Shown in pieces: positions 1 through 7,476 of a stretch of 64,000 bases of DNA. The notes beneath the pieces are model-generated. The model did no database searches. It was not told the DNA's origin and saw only the letters and a program-made list of their open reading frames with translations. The DNA lies in contig NZ_CP108455.1 in the NCBI RefSeq assembly GCF_036241575.1, forward strand, positions 5,149,501 to 5,213,500, read 5' to 3'. The DNA comes from Streptomyces sp. NBC_01267. GTDB taxonomy: Bacteria; Actinomycetota; Actinomycetes; Streptomycetales; Streptomycetaceae. A program made the position numbers and the translations under genes. The first letter of the stretch is position 1. Every line of letters starts with the position of its first letter.

Positions 1-143
1 TCCTCACGGACGATCCGGAGGGGCTCGACCCCTTTGCGGATCATCCAGTCCGCGCCGATGCCGTAGAAGACGTACTGGTGCCCCTCGCCGTTGTTCACCG
101 GGCCGCGCGGATCGTTGACGGTGACGCGGTCCTGCTCGGTCAT
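1..143 (-). CDS. N-terminus of unknown protein coupled to the TIR gene (partial)
   Basis: Only the first 47 or so codons lie in the window; the gene runs off the left edge. It reads MTEQDRVTVNDPRGPVNNG, then GEGHQYVFYGIGADWMIRKG. Its ATG overlaps the TGA of the TIR gene (ATGA at 140-143), so the two are very probably translated together. The NDPRGPVNNG segment matches the tag NEPQGPVNTG near the C-terminus of the TIR protein. The function cannot be told from this fragment. By the arrangement of similar two-gene loci, an NTPase or other conflict-system partner is possible, but this is inference. Confidence 0.6.
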   Translation of the reverse strand, partial: MTEQDRVTVNDPRGPVNNGEGHQYVFYGIGADWMIRKGVEPLRIVRE

Positions 144-931
144 CGTTCGTCGGCCGAGCGCCGGCGCTCGCGCTCGAAGCGCTGATGGACCGTACCGCTG
201 TTGTCGCCCGCCGTGAACTGGAGTCCGGTGTTGTCACCCTGGAAGTGGGGCGCGTTGTACTGAGTCCCCGGACCGGTGTTCACGGGCCCCTGCGGCTCGT
301 TGACGAAGGTGCCCAGGTCTCCATTGAGGTTTCCGATGCCGCCGCGCACGCGCTGCTCCACGTCGCGCGTCCGCATCCTGGTGTGTCCGACATCCTGGGC
401 CGACTTCTTGCGGGACTTCGCCGCCGCCCGCTCCCGCGCCGTATGGGCGTCGTGGTCCTCCGCGCCCAGCTCGGGCAGCAGCCGGGCGAGGGCGTCGCCG
501 AGAGCCGTCAGGTCCGACTCGGCGTTGCGGTGGTCGAACCGCCTGTACTGGCAGTCCGCCAACTCCCGCAGGTCGTCCGGGAGGACGGTGGGGTCGATCC
601 GTGTGGCCTTTCCGACGAGCACGGGGATCACCAGGATTCCGCGGTCCAGCGCGGTCTGGATTTCACGACGGGTCCAGTCCTGCGCGGCTTCGAGGGCGGG
701 GCGACCGTCGGCGCCCCGCACCTCCGCCCAGCGCGGGCCGATCACGGCGAGGAGCGCCCCGCACTCCTCCACAGCCCTGACCAGTTCCAGCGGGAAGCGG
801 TGTCCGAGTTCGATCGAGTTGCTGGCGAAGAAGATCCGCTCGCCGCCGAACCGCCGGGCGAGTTCCCGAGCGATCATGGTCGCTGCGGATTCCTCGTCGC
901 CTGTGCGGTAGTTGACGAAGACGTCGGGCAT
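140..931 (-). CDS. TIR-domain protein with Asn/Gly-rich C-terminal tag
   Basis: 263 residues from the ATG at 931, which follows an AAGGGAA ribosome site; the reading frame stays open upstream to 1033 but homology begins at this ATG. Residues 1-150 form a TIR fold: MPDVFVNYRTGDEES at the start, FASNSIELGHRF in the BB-loop region, then LLAVIGPRW. Bacterial TIR domains commonly cleave NAD or make signalling nucleotides; I cannot verify a catalytic Glu here. Residues 150-200 are charged and probably helical. Residues about 205-250 carry an Asn/Gly/Gln-rich tail including NEPQGPVNTG, found again in the next gene. The stop overlaps that gene's start. An antiphage or conflict role is inferred from the TIR domain and the shared tag. 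Confidence 0.8.
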   Translation of the reverse strand: MPDVFVNYRTGDEESAATMIARELARRFGGERIFFASNSIELGHRFPLELVRAVEECGALLAVIGPRWAEVRGADGRPALEAAQDWTRREIQTALDRGILVIPVLVGKATRIDPTVLPDDLRELADCQYRRFDHRNAESDLTALGDALARLLPELGAEDHDAHTARERAAAKSRKKSAQDVGHTRMRTRDVEQRVRGGIGNLNGDLGTFVNEPQGPVNTGPGTQYNAPHFQGDNTGLQFTAGDNSGTVHQRFERERRRSADER

Positions 932-1232
932 GAAGGTTCCCTTCGTGAGAGGAAGACGGAAGACGGGGGGATGGGTACGCGGGGGCTCCGAGGCCCCGGT
1001 CCGAGCCATGAGGGCCCGAAAGCGTGACGGCATAGCGTGTCCACGGGAGGGCGTACGGATGGAGGTGCGCCGACCTGCGCTTCACTGGTCGCGGGCATCC
1101 CGAAGAAGCCGGAGCGGTGCTACGCGCCGGACGGGGGCCAGAGGGTCCTGACCGGGAACGTGGGGTCGGGAGGAATGGAAGATCCGGCGAACCGGGCGGC
1201 GCGAGCCGGGGCCGGTCGTGGAGCCGGTGGTG
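932..1232. other. Intergenic region upstream of the TIR gene
   Basis: About 300 bases between the TIR gene and the end of the frameshifted HTH gene. I see no credible coding region or clear terminator. It must hold the promoter of the minus-strand TIR operon unless that is read through from the HTH gene. Confidence 0.4.
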
Positions 1233-2479
1233 TCAATTGTGCGCGGGGGCGAGTACCCGTGCCAGCGCCGGCTGCAGATCGCGTACGGCCCGGCTGCTCC
1301 GGAACCGGGAGAGTTCGCGCGCGAGACGCCGGACGTCGCTGTTCACCGTCGCCGAGGGCACAGCCGGCATCACCCCCAGGAGGTCCCTGGCGATCGTGCA
1401 CGCGTGCACGACCTCTCCGGAGGCGGCGTGGGCCAGGGACCTGCGGAAGCCGTACCGGGTGCGAGTTCGCAGCGCGTGCGGCGGGAGGAGACGGCACTCC
1501 CGGTCGAGGACCTCGGCGGCGGCCTTGGGACGGCCGAGGTCGTGCAGGCACCAGCCGGTCGTCATCGCCGCCGGATTGCTCACGTGGGTGGTGCCGAGCA
1601 CGGGCTCGGCCACGCTGCGGGCGTCGTCGCTGTCGAGCAGCTCCCGTGCCCTGTCGAGGCTACGGAGGCAGTCGCGTTCGTCGCCGGCGCGAGCGCGTGC
1701 CCCTGCGCCTCCCGCTGGGCCGCGAGTCCCCGGATGCGCGGCGGGAGTTCGTCGCTCTGGGCCCGGTGGGCCAGGGCGACGGTGCTCGCGGCGTCACCTC
1801 CGTAAAGCGTGACCAGGGCGCGTCGCACGAGCGCGTAGGAACCGAGGTGCGAATCGCCCCCGGCGCGAGCCAGGTCGGCGGCCTCACCGGTCCAGCCCAG
1901 CGCCGCGCTGCTGTCCCCGGCCTCCTGGGCCATCCAGCCGGTGAACTCCGCGAACCGTGACGCGAGCAGGAGTGCGGGGGCCCGAGCGGCGGACGTGGCG
2001 TCGGCGGCCAACCCGGCAACCGTGCGCGTCTGCGTCTCCAGCAGGGGAAGCAGGACCTTCGGCGCGGTGGACTGGCCCAGTTTTCGCAACTGGTCGAACT
2101 GCGTGCGGAAGGAGAGAAGGAGGGGGTCGGGGGCAGAGGGCGCCTGACCACCGAGTTTCAGGCCGAGGTCGATCAAGGCCCCCGTACCGGCCTTGAGGAC
2201 CGTCCGGCGCCCGACGAGCCAGAGACTCGGGGTGGCGGGCGTTCCGGTGGTGTCCGAGTCGGTCTCGGGGCGGACGGCCAGGCGCTGCAGCTCGCCGTTC
2301 GCGCCGAGGAAGGCGTCGCACCGCCGGGCCAGTTCGGGGGACGCGGAACGCTCCCCACGCTCGACCTTGCTGAGGTGCCCCTTGTCGTAGTTGAGTGCCA
2401 CGGAGAACTGGGTCAGGCTCAGCCCCGCTTCCTGTCGTAAACGACGAAGTTCCGGGCCGAAACGTGAAGTTGTGCGCAT
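1233..2479 (-). pseudogene. XRE-type helix-turn-helix regulator, frameshifted
   Basis: The ATG at 2479 follows a GGGGGAG ribosome site. Residues 7-60 are an XRE HTH (RFGPELRRLRQEAGLSLTQF, then KGHLSKVERGER). The next 350 residues are a helical TPR-like region, as in the large Streptomyces family of HTH proteins with a C-terminal sensor part. The frame breaks near 1685-1693: the upstream frame reads EAQGHALAP and then turns to nonsense, while another frame continues with GDERDCLRSLDRARELLDS, then SVAEPVLGTTHVSNP, to the stop at 1233. The total length, 1247 bases, fits one missing base in a gene of about 415 codons. The missing base lies in a GCGCG-rich stretch, so sequencing error and real inactivation are both possible. 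Confidence 0.75.
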
Positions 2480-2814
2480 CACTGAACTCCCCCTTGAATT
2501 GCGACCGCGCGAGCCGTGCACCCTCACGGGCAACCCTCGTTCGATTTTCACTGGGCGACGTGCGGACCGACGGCGAACACCCACCGTGACAGGGCCGTTT
2601 CGCTTCGCATCCGAGAGCGAGTTTGGCACGAGGTGCGCCCGAGGGATCGAGGTTCGGCAGGGTTGCCCGTTGCCTCTTCTGCTCTCCGTTGTTCCCCGGC
2701 TATTCCTTGTCGCGATCGGAACAGGCCACTATCAGGGCAAAGTGATCAGGGATGGCAGAGAAGGTGGCTCTGTCGATTGCGCCGCACCGGGTGAGGGCGG
2801 TGAATGGCGGCTGA
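2480..2814. other. Intergenic region between HTH gene and ATPase remnant
   Basis: 335 bases. It contains the ribosome site and presumably the promoter of the HTH gene near 2485-2560. I see no gene. The part next to 2815 may once have belonged to the missing front half of the ATPase gene, but no readable N-terminal ATPase motif remains. Confidence 0.35.
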
Positions 2815-3330
2815 TTGACGAGTCGGTCGGCTGCGCCCGGTCGACGACCTCCGGCTTTGCGTGATCCGTACCTGCGGTTCTGGCTGCAACTGCTCGGCCC
2901 GTCCATGGACGAGATCGAGCGAGGGCGGGGCGATCTGACCATGGCGCGGATCCGGGAGAGCTGGACGAGTTGGCGCGGCCGGGCGATCGAGCCGCTCATC
3001 CGCGAGGCGCTTGCCCGGATACTGCCCGACGACCAGCTCGCCGCAGCCCCCGCCGTGGGCGGCTACTGGACCCGTACCAACGACGTCGAGATCGACATCG
3101 TCGGGGCGGACCGCGCCCCCATCGCCAAGGAGTTGCTCTTCCTCGGCTCCATCAAGTGGTTGGAGCAGTCGCCCTTCGACCGGCACGACCTGGCAGCGCT
3201 CCACCGACATCGGGCCGCCCTCACCGACGAACCCGTTCCAGTCGTGGCGGTCTCGCGCAGCGGCGTCGACTCTCCGGGGCTCGATGCCGCCTACGGACCC
3301 GGTGATTTGCTGACCGCTTGGCCGTTGTGA
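2815..3330 (+). pseudogene. C-terminal remnant of a DUF234-type ATPase
   Basis: An open frame of about 171 residues from a weak TTG at 2815. It matches only the C-terminal portion of the archaeal-type ATPase/DUF234 family: RDPYLRFWLQLLGP, then RIRESWTSWRGRAIEP, then GYWTRTNDVEIDIVGAD, and KELLFLGSIKW, which resembles the nuclease-like fold at the end of these proteins. Family members are usually about 450-480 residues with an N-terminal P-loop; no Walker motif occurs here or in the bases just upstream. I therefore call it a truncated relic. It may still be expressed as a short protein, but no good ribosome site is visible. Confidence 0.6.
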
Positions 3331-3415
3331 GTGGTCGATTTGCGAGCGGAGTAAGGCAGTTGGTGAGGGCGATCGGGCCGTAGATGGTGCGGAGGAGCCC
3401 TCACCTCTGCCGCGG

Positions 3416-4303
3416 CTATTTCCTTTCGGCCAGGCTGTACGGCCTCCAGGCCACTCCGGTCTTGTCAGGTCCCCAGTATTCGGCGTACGCCGCGTCGTCA
3501 AGGACGCCGGATACGCGGAACACGCCGGGGACGGAGCCCGGGTCCTTCACCTGGAGGGAGTGCTTGATCCCCTTGCTGTCGATGTAGTCCACCCTCAGGT
3601 GGTACTCGACGTACTCCTTGCCCATCAGCTTCGACTCCACGGCCATGACGAAACCGTCGCCGGTCTTGAGGGTCTGCGACTGCCGGGAGAAGTAGGGCTT
3701 TCCGTGCTGAGTGAACTTGGGGTACCGGTTGTCCAGGTCGAGTTCCGCCGGGATGTTGTCCGATCCGATCCCTCCCAGAGGTTCGATCATCGTGGTGCTG
3801 ATCGCTTCGGTGCGCCGTGTGATCACGGGCACGATGTCCACCACCCTGATGGGCGTGGAGGACACATTGGTGACCGTCAGCTTGTAGGCGGTCTTGTTGA
3901 CGGAGACCGCGGCGATCTTCCGGAGCAGATGGTTCCAGGACTCCGGAGTTCTTGTGCCTGTGAGTACGGCCCTGTCTGCAGCGCCGGTGACTTTGTGGTC
4001 CGAGACCATGTACGTGCCGCCCTCCTCCCGTACGACCGCCACCTCAAGGGGAGTGGACGCTCTCGGATCAGGTCGGGCTGAAGCGGCCGGCTTGTCGTCA
4101 CCCGAGAGCGCGTCGGTGACGAACCCCTGAAGCGACGACCCCAGGCCGGTGATGAGGCTCACGACGACGGCGGACAAGCCGGTGAGAACAGCAGCCACCA
4201 GTGCGGTCCGGGCCGATGGCTTGTTGGATTCGGGTTCTGTCGCAGTGCGATGCCGTTCGGACACGCGCCTAAGGTGTCCACGCTGACCGGTCCGCCGCGC
4301 CAT
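3416..4303 (-). CDS. Single-pass membrane protein of unknown function
   Basis: 295 residues from the ATG at 4303, chosen because GGGGG stands just before it; an in-frame ATG at 4321 is the alternative. A basic cytoplasmic head (residues 1-30) precedes one membrane helix at about 33-53 (ALVAAVLTGLSAVVVSLITG). The remaining 240 residues should lie outside the cell and look like a beta-rich domain (YKLTVTNVSSTPIRVVDIVP). I recognise no catalytic motif. A similar head-helix-domain layout is frequent in Streptomyces hypothetical proteins. The gene is downstream of the M14 peptidase on the same strand but 322 bases away, so operon membership is doubtful. Confidence 0.7.
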   Translation of the reverse strand: MARRTGQRGHLRRVSERHRTATEPESNKPSARTALVAAVLTGLSAVVVSLITGLGSSLQGFVTDALSGDDKPAASARPDPRASTPLEVAVVREEGGTYMVSDHKVTGAADRAVLTGTRTPESWNHLLRKIAAVSVNKTAYKLTVTNVSSTPIRVVDIVPVITRRTEAISTTMIEPLGGIGSDNIPAELDLDNRYPKFTQHGKPYFSRQSQTLKTGDGFVMAVESKLMGKEYVEYHLRVDYIDSKGIKHSLQVKDPGSVPGVFRVSGVLDDAAYAEYWGPDKTGVAWRPYSLAERK

Positions 4304-4625
4304 GTTGCCCCCTGTGTCCATGACCTGTCGTCAGGGCGGCGTGCTCAGGATCTGACCTGAACCGGTCCGCTTCCTTTGCCTCGCTCATGTCTGCGCGGGG
4401 CAGGCACGAGCACCCCCTGCACCGGAGTGTCGACGACGTGTCAGAGTATCGAAAGTCCTTGATCCTAGACCGGGCCGGGCGCGGCGGGCCAGCGGATTGC
4501 ATGGCGCCGGATCTCCCCTGCGGCGCTCACTGTCCCTTCGCGTCGGCGGCGCCGAAGAACCGTGGCCCGTCCCGCCTCTTCGACCCTCCGACGCTTCGAA
4601 CTCGACCTGTACGCACGGGACATGT
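4304..4625. other. Intergenic region between membrane protein and M14 peptidase genes
   Basis: 322 bases. An open frame on the minus strand (4269-4502) covers much of it, but it has no ribosome site, has atypical composition and overlaps the membrane protein start, so I do not call a gene. The promoter of the membrane-protein gene should be here. Confidence 0.35.
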
Positions 4626-5939
4626 TCACCGGTGAGCCTTCAGTGCGCTCTCGGCGGCTGCCAGCACCGTGCGGGTCTGGTGTTCCACCTGATGGCGCAC
4701 AGGCACCCGGCGTACCTGCAGCGCCTTCTCGAAGTCCGTGCACCATGCGGTGAAGAGCGCGTCCAGCTCGTGGTGCAGTCCCGGGGCCGCGTCGTCGTCC
4801 GCAGCCTTCAGCAGTCGGAGCAGCAGGCCCGCCGCCCTGAGCGGTTGGCGGCGGGCCACGATGTCCAGAGCGGACACCTGGGCCGTCGTCAACTGCCGTG
4901 GATCGTCGCCGTGCGACGCTGCGGATGCCTGCCGGGCGAGCGGTTCCCAGGACGTGGCGACCAGGTCGTAGAGGCCGTCGGACATCCACTCCACCACGCG
5001 TCTGAACGGGCTGTCCTGGGCCGGCGGCAGGAATCCGCGTGCCCTGTCGAGGACGGCGGTGACCTGCCGTCCGCCGTCCCGTACCAGCTCGGCCAAGTCG
5101 CGCAGTGCCCGGTCGGCTCCCGGGTACGGGGACAGGTCCGCGGCCATGTCGGTCGCCCACATGGGCACTTCGACGATCGCCGTGACGCCGCCGTACTCCA
5201 GCGGCGCGCACCAGGTGGACAGCCCAATGTTCTCCGACCCGGCCGCCAGGCGGTCGGAGCTGTCCGGCGGGGGCAGGACGTAGACCGCAGGGCTGGGGTT
5301 CTCCCAGTACAGGGCGTCGTACGTGCCGTGCTGGAGCGGGATTCCGAGCTCTGCGGCGGACATGTGGAAAGGCGCGGCCAGTTCGGGGAGGTCTCGGGTC
5401 AACTGCAGCCAGCTGCCGCCCACATCGGTGCTATGGAGGGAGCACTGGAGAATCGGGCGCAGTTCGTCGATCACATCGAACAGCGTCCGGCTCTCCGGGA
5501 GCGGCTGCGAGGCGATCGGTGCCCACTCCGGCTGTTCCGCCGCGACGGGCCGGTAGGCGGTGCGGTAGTAGCTCTTCAGGGTGTGGCCGGCCGCAGCTGT
5601 CGTCCCTTCGGTTCCGCCCTCGCTCAGCGCGGCGCCGTCCGGGTCGAGGCACAGGACGATGTCCCAGGTGACGATGGCGGGGTCGGTCGCCGCGGACAGC
5701 CGGTCTCCGCGTGCCACCTGCTCCGCCAGCGCGAGGGCGGTCGCGCCGCCGACCGGCTCGTCGGGGTGGGGTCCGGCGACCACCAGGACGTGGTGCGGCC
5801 CGTGCCCCACGGACAGCATCAGGATCGGACGTCCGGCGCGCGACATCCCGATCCGGCGCAGCCTGCCGACTCCCGGGAACCGGGAGACCAACTGCCGCGC
5901 CGACCCGGTGACCTCCGCGCCCGTGGGGTAGCGGTCCAT
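4626..5939 (-). CDS. M14-family zinc carboxypeptidase of the peptide locus
   Basis: 437 residues from the ATG at 5939, 15 bases after the stop of the small peptide gene. The first two zinc ligands are H58 and E61 in GPHPDEPVGG; the third is probably H169 (SLHSTDVGG); the general base Glu is probably E257 in AIVEVPMW. This is the zinc carboxypeptidase (M14) pattern. There is no signal peptide, so it should work inside the cell. M14 enzymes usually remove C-terminal residues. Next to a peptide gene ending in Gly-Gly-Ser, trimming of that peptide is the natural inference. The C-terminal 170 residues are helical and unassigned. Upstream in-frame codons to 6197 cross the peptide gene and are rejected as start. 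Confidence 0.8.
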   Translation of the reverse strand: MDRYPTGAEVTGSARQLVSRFPGVGRLRRIGMSRAGRPILMLSVGHGPHHVLVVAGPHPDEPVGGATALALAEQVARGDRLSAATDPAIVTWDIVLCLDPDGAALSEGGTEGTTAAAGHTLKSYYRTAYRPVAAEQPEWAPIASQPLPESRTLFDVIDELRPILQCSLHSTDVGGSWLQLTRDLPELAAPFHMSAAELGIPLQHGTYDALYWENPSPAVYVLPPPDSSDRLAAGSENIGLSTWCAPLEYGGVTAIVEVPMWATDMAADLSPYPGADRALRDLAELVRDGGRQVTAVLDRARGFLPPAQDSPFRRVVEWMSDGLYDLVATSWEPLARQASAASHGDDPRQLTTAQVSALDIVARRQPLRAAGLLLRLLKAADDDAAPGLHHELDALFTAWCTDFEKALQVRRVPVRHQVEHQTRTVLAAAESALKAHR

Positions 5940-5953
5940 CACGTCGATTCCGG

Positions 5954-6031
5954 TCAGGAGCCGCCGTTGCCACCGCTGTCGCTGGTGGTCTCCTTCTTGT
6001 CCAGCGGACGGATCTCGATCTTGTTCGCCAT
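5954..6031 (-). CDS. 25-residue putative precursor peptide ending in Gly-Gly-Asn-Gly-Gly-Ser
   Basis: A short gene not covered by standard ORF length limits. ATG at 6031 follows GGAAGGA by about 7 bases, one of the better ribosome sites in the region. The peptide begins MANKIEIRPLDKKETT and ends SDSGGNGGS. The front is charged and leader-like with alternating Ile/Leu (IEIRPL), the end is Gly/Ser-rich and flexible, resembling leader-core layout in ribosomally made modified peptides. It is immediately followed by the M14 peptidase gene and lies opposite genes for two PqqD-like-domain proteins (E1-like and M50). It has no Cys. Function is inferred from position; the peptide matches no class I can name. 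Confidence 0.7.
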   Translation of the reverse strand: MANKIEIRPLDKKETTSDSGGNGGS

Positions 6032-6105
6032 GCCGTGTCCTTCCGGTAGCAGGTGCGGCGTGCAGTGAACTGAGGTGCTCTTGCCAGGATTTGCGCAGGG
6101 AGTGA
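6032..6105. promoter_or_regulatory. Divergent promoter region of the peptide locus
   Basis: 74 bases separate the peptide/M14 transcript (minus) from the E1-like/M50 transcript (plus). Both promoters must lie here or inside the first codons. The short distance makes joint control of the two arms likely. No clear -35/-10 pair can be assigned by eye. Confidence 0.45.
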
Positions 6106-7476
6106 ATGTTGTCAACGACTGTTGGTGCTAGAGGAGTTGGTGTTGACGACAATGGCGCGAAGATGACGGTGCAAGCGATGCGGCGGCCTCGGATCAAGCC
6201 GGAACACCGGGCCTATCGGGCGATGGACGGCCACATAAGGATCGGGAGCGTCGTCTACGGCATCGGTTCCGAGCTCAAGGATCCCGACGGCTGGGTGTGG
6301 ACGCTGGTCGAGGCCATGGACGGCACGCGGAACACCGCGGAAATCGTCGCCGAGGTGTCCCGCCGCCACCCGGGACCACGGATACCGGCCCCGGACATCG
6401 TCCAGGCGATGACGGACCTGACCACGGCCGGGTTCGTGGAGGATGCCGGTGCCGCGCCGCCCGCGGAGCTGTCCGAGCGGGAACGGGAGCGGTACAGCAG
6501 GGGCATGACGTTGCTGCGCTGGATGGATCTCCGGCCGAGGGAGAGTGCCTGGGAGCCGCAGGTGCAACTGCACCGTGCGCGGGTCCTGTTGATCGGCGTC
6601 GGCGGTACCGGCGGAGCCGCCGCACGGGATCTGGTGGCCTCCGGAGTCGGGCAGCTGCACTGCGTCGACCCGGATGTCGTCGAGCTGTCCAACCTCAATC
6701 GGCAGACGCTCTTCCGCGAGTACGACCTCGGTACGCCCAAGGTGGACGCGGCGCTGACGGCGTTACGAGCCCTGAACTCGCAGACGACCGTGACCGGCGA
6801 GCGCCGGGAGGTACGGGGGCCGGCGGACCTCGAAGCTCTGCTGACCGGCGTCCCCGACCGCTACGGCCGCGAGCCGGGGTACGACGTGCTGTTGCTGGCC
6901 GCCGACCGCCCCGCCGAAATCCGCAGATGGGCCAACCGGGTCTGCCTGGCCTCCGGCACGTCGTGGGCGGAAGCCGGCTACCGCGGCCCACTGGTGAGCG
7001 CCGGGGTCTTCACCCCTGGCCGGGGCGCGTGCTGGGAGTGCCTGCGCATTGCCGAGGCCGAACGGCGCGATCTGCGGCTTGCGCCCGGACAGGACGAGGA
7101 TGTCGCCTCGCCCCGAATGCCGTGGAATCCGGCCAACGCCATGACCGCGGGCCTGTCCGGCAGCCTGCTGGCCCACGCCGCCGTCACGCTGCTGTGCGGG
7201 GTCCCGCCGGTCGACCCCGGATACCGGTTCGGCCTCAACCTCATGGTGCCCGGCGACATGATCATGCAGCGATCGGGCCGCCGCCCGGACTGCCCCGGCT
7301 GCGGGGTGGAACGGGTTGCGGACCTGGAGTCGGGTGTGGGTCCGGAGTCAGCCGTGAGCCTGGAGCCGGGTGCGAGCCCGGAGCCGGCTGTCAGCCCGGA
7401 GCCGACCGTGATCCCGGAACGGGCTGTGAACCAGGAACGGATTGCGAGTCCGGATCCGGGGACCTTCCGTGACTGA
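6106..7476 (+). CDS. PqqD-like/E1-like (ThiF family) adenylyltransferase
   Basis: 456 residues from ATG 6106 (GGGAG close upstream); ATG 6163 is an alternative start. Residues about 28-115 resemble a PqqD-type peptide-recognition element. Residues 155-400 are E1-like: nucleotide-binding GVGGTGG at 164-170, acidic VDPDVVELSNLNRQTLF with the Arg finger at about 199, and the LGTPK segment. Two cysteine pairs (ACWEC and CPGCG) form the zinc site typical of ThiF/MoeB. Such enzymes adenylate a peptide C-terminus with ATP. A tail of seven P-E-x-x-V-x-like hexapeptides follows (residues 413-454). One TTA codon occurs at 6763-6765, so translation may depend on bldA. The next gene overlaps by 8 bases. 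Confidence 0.88.
   Translation: MLSTTVGARGVGVDDNGAKMTVQAMRRPRIKPEHRAYRAMDGHIRIGSVVYGIGSELKDPDGWVWTLVEAMDGTRNTAEIVAEVSRRHPGPRIPAPDIVQAMTDLTTAGFVEDAGAAPPAELSERERERYSRGMTLLRWMDLRPRESAWEPQVQLHRARVLLIGVGGTGGAAARDLVASGVGQLHCVDPDVVELSNLNRQTLFREYDLGTPKVDAALTALRALNSQTTVTGERREVRGPADLEALLTGVPDRYGREPGYDVLLLAADRPAEIRRWANRVCLASGTSWAEAGYRGPLVSAGVFTPGRGACWECLRIAEAERRDLRLAPGQDEDVASPRMPWNPANAMTAGLSGSLLAHAAVTLLCGVPPVDPGYRFGLNLMVPGDMIMQRSGRRPDCPGCGVERVADLESGVGPESAVSLEPGASPEPAVSPEPTVIPERAVNQERIASPDPGTFRD
7342..7467 (+). repeat. 18-base repeat encoding a Pro-Glu hexapeptide tail
   Basis: Seven degenerate 18-base units in frame at the end of the E1-like gene encode PESAVS, LEPGAS, PEPAVS, PEPTVI, PERAVN, QERIAS and PDPGTF. 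The tail follows the last zinc cysteine pair, so it is a flexible extension outside the catalytic fold. Confidence 0.75.

Noticed and set aside
4269..4502. 77-codon minus-strand ORF overlapping the membrane protein start
   Set aside because: Overlaps a better-supported gene in another frame and lacks a ribosome site.
6106..7476. E1-like gene as a ThiF or MoeB of thiamine or molybdopterin synthesis
   Set aside because: The PqqD-like front, the tail, and the absence of thi or moa genes argue for a peptide-modifying enzyme instead.
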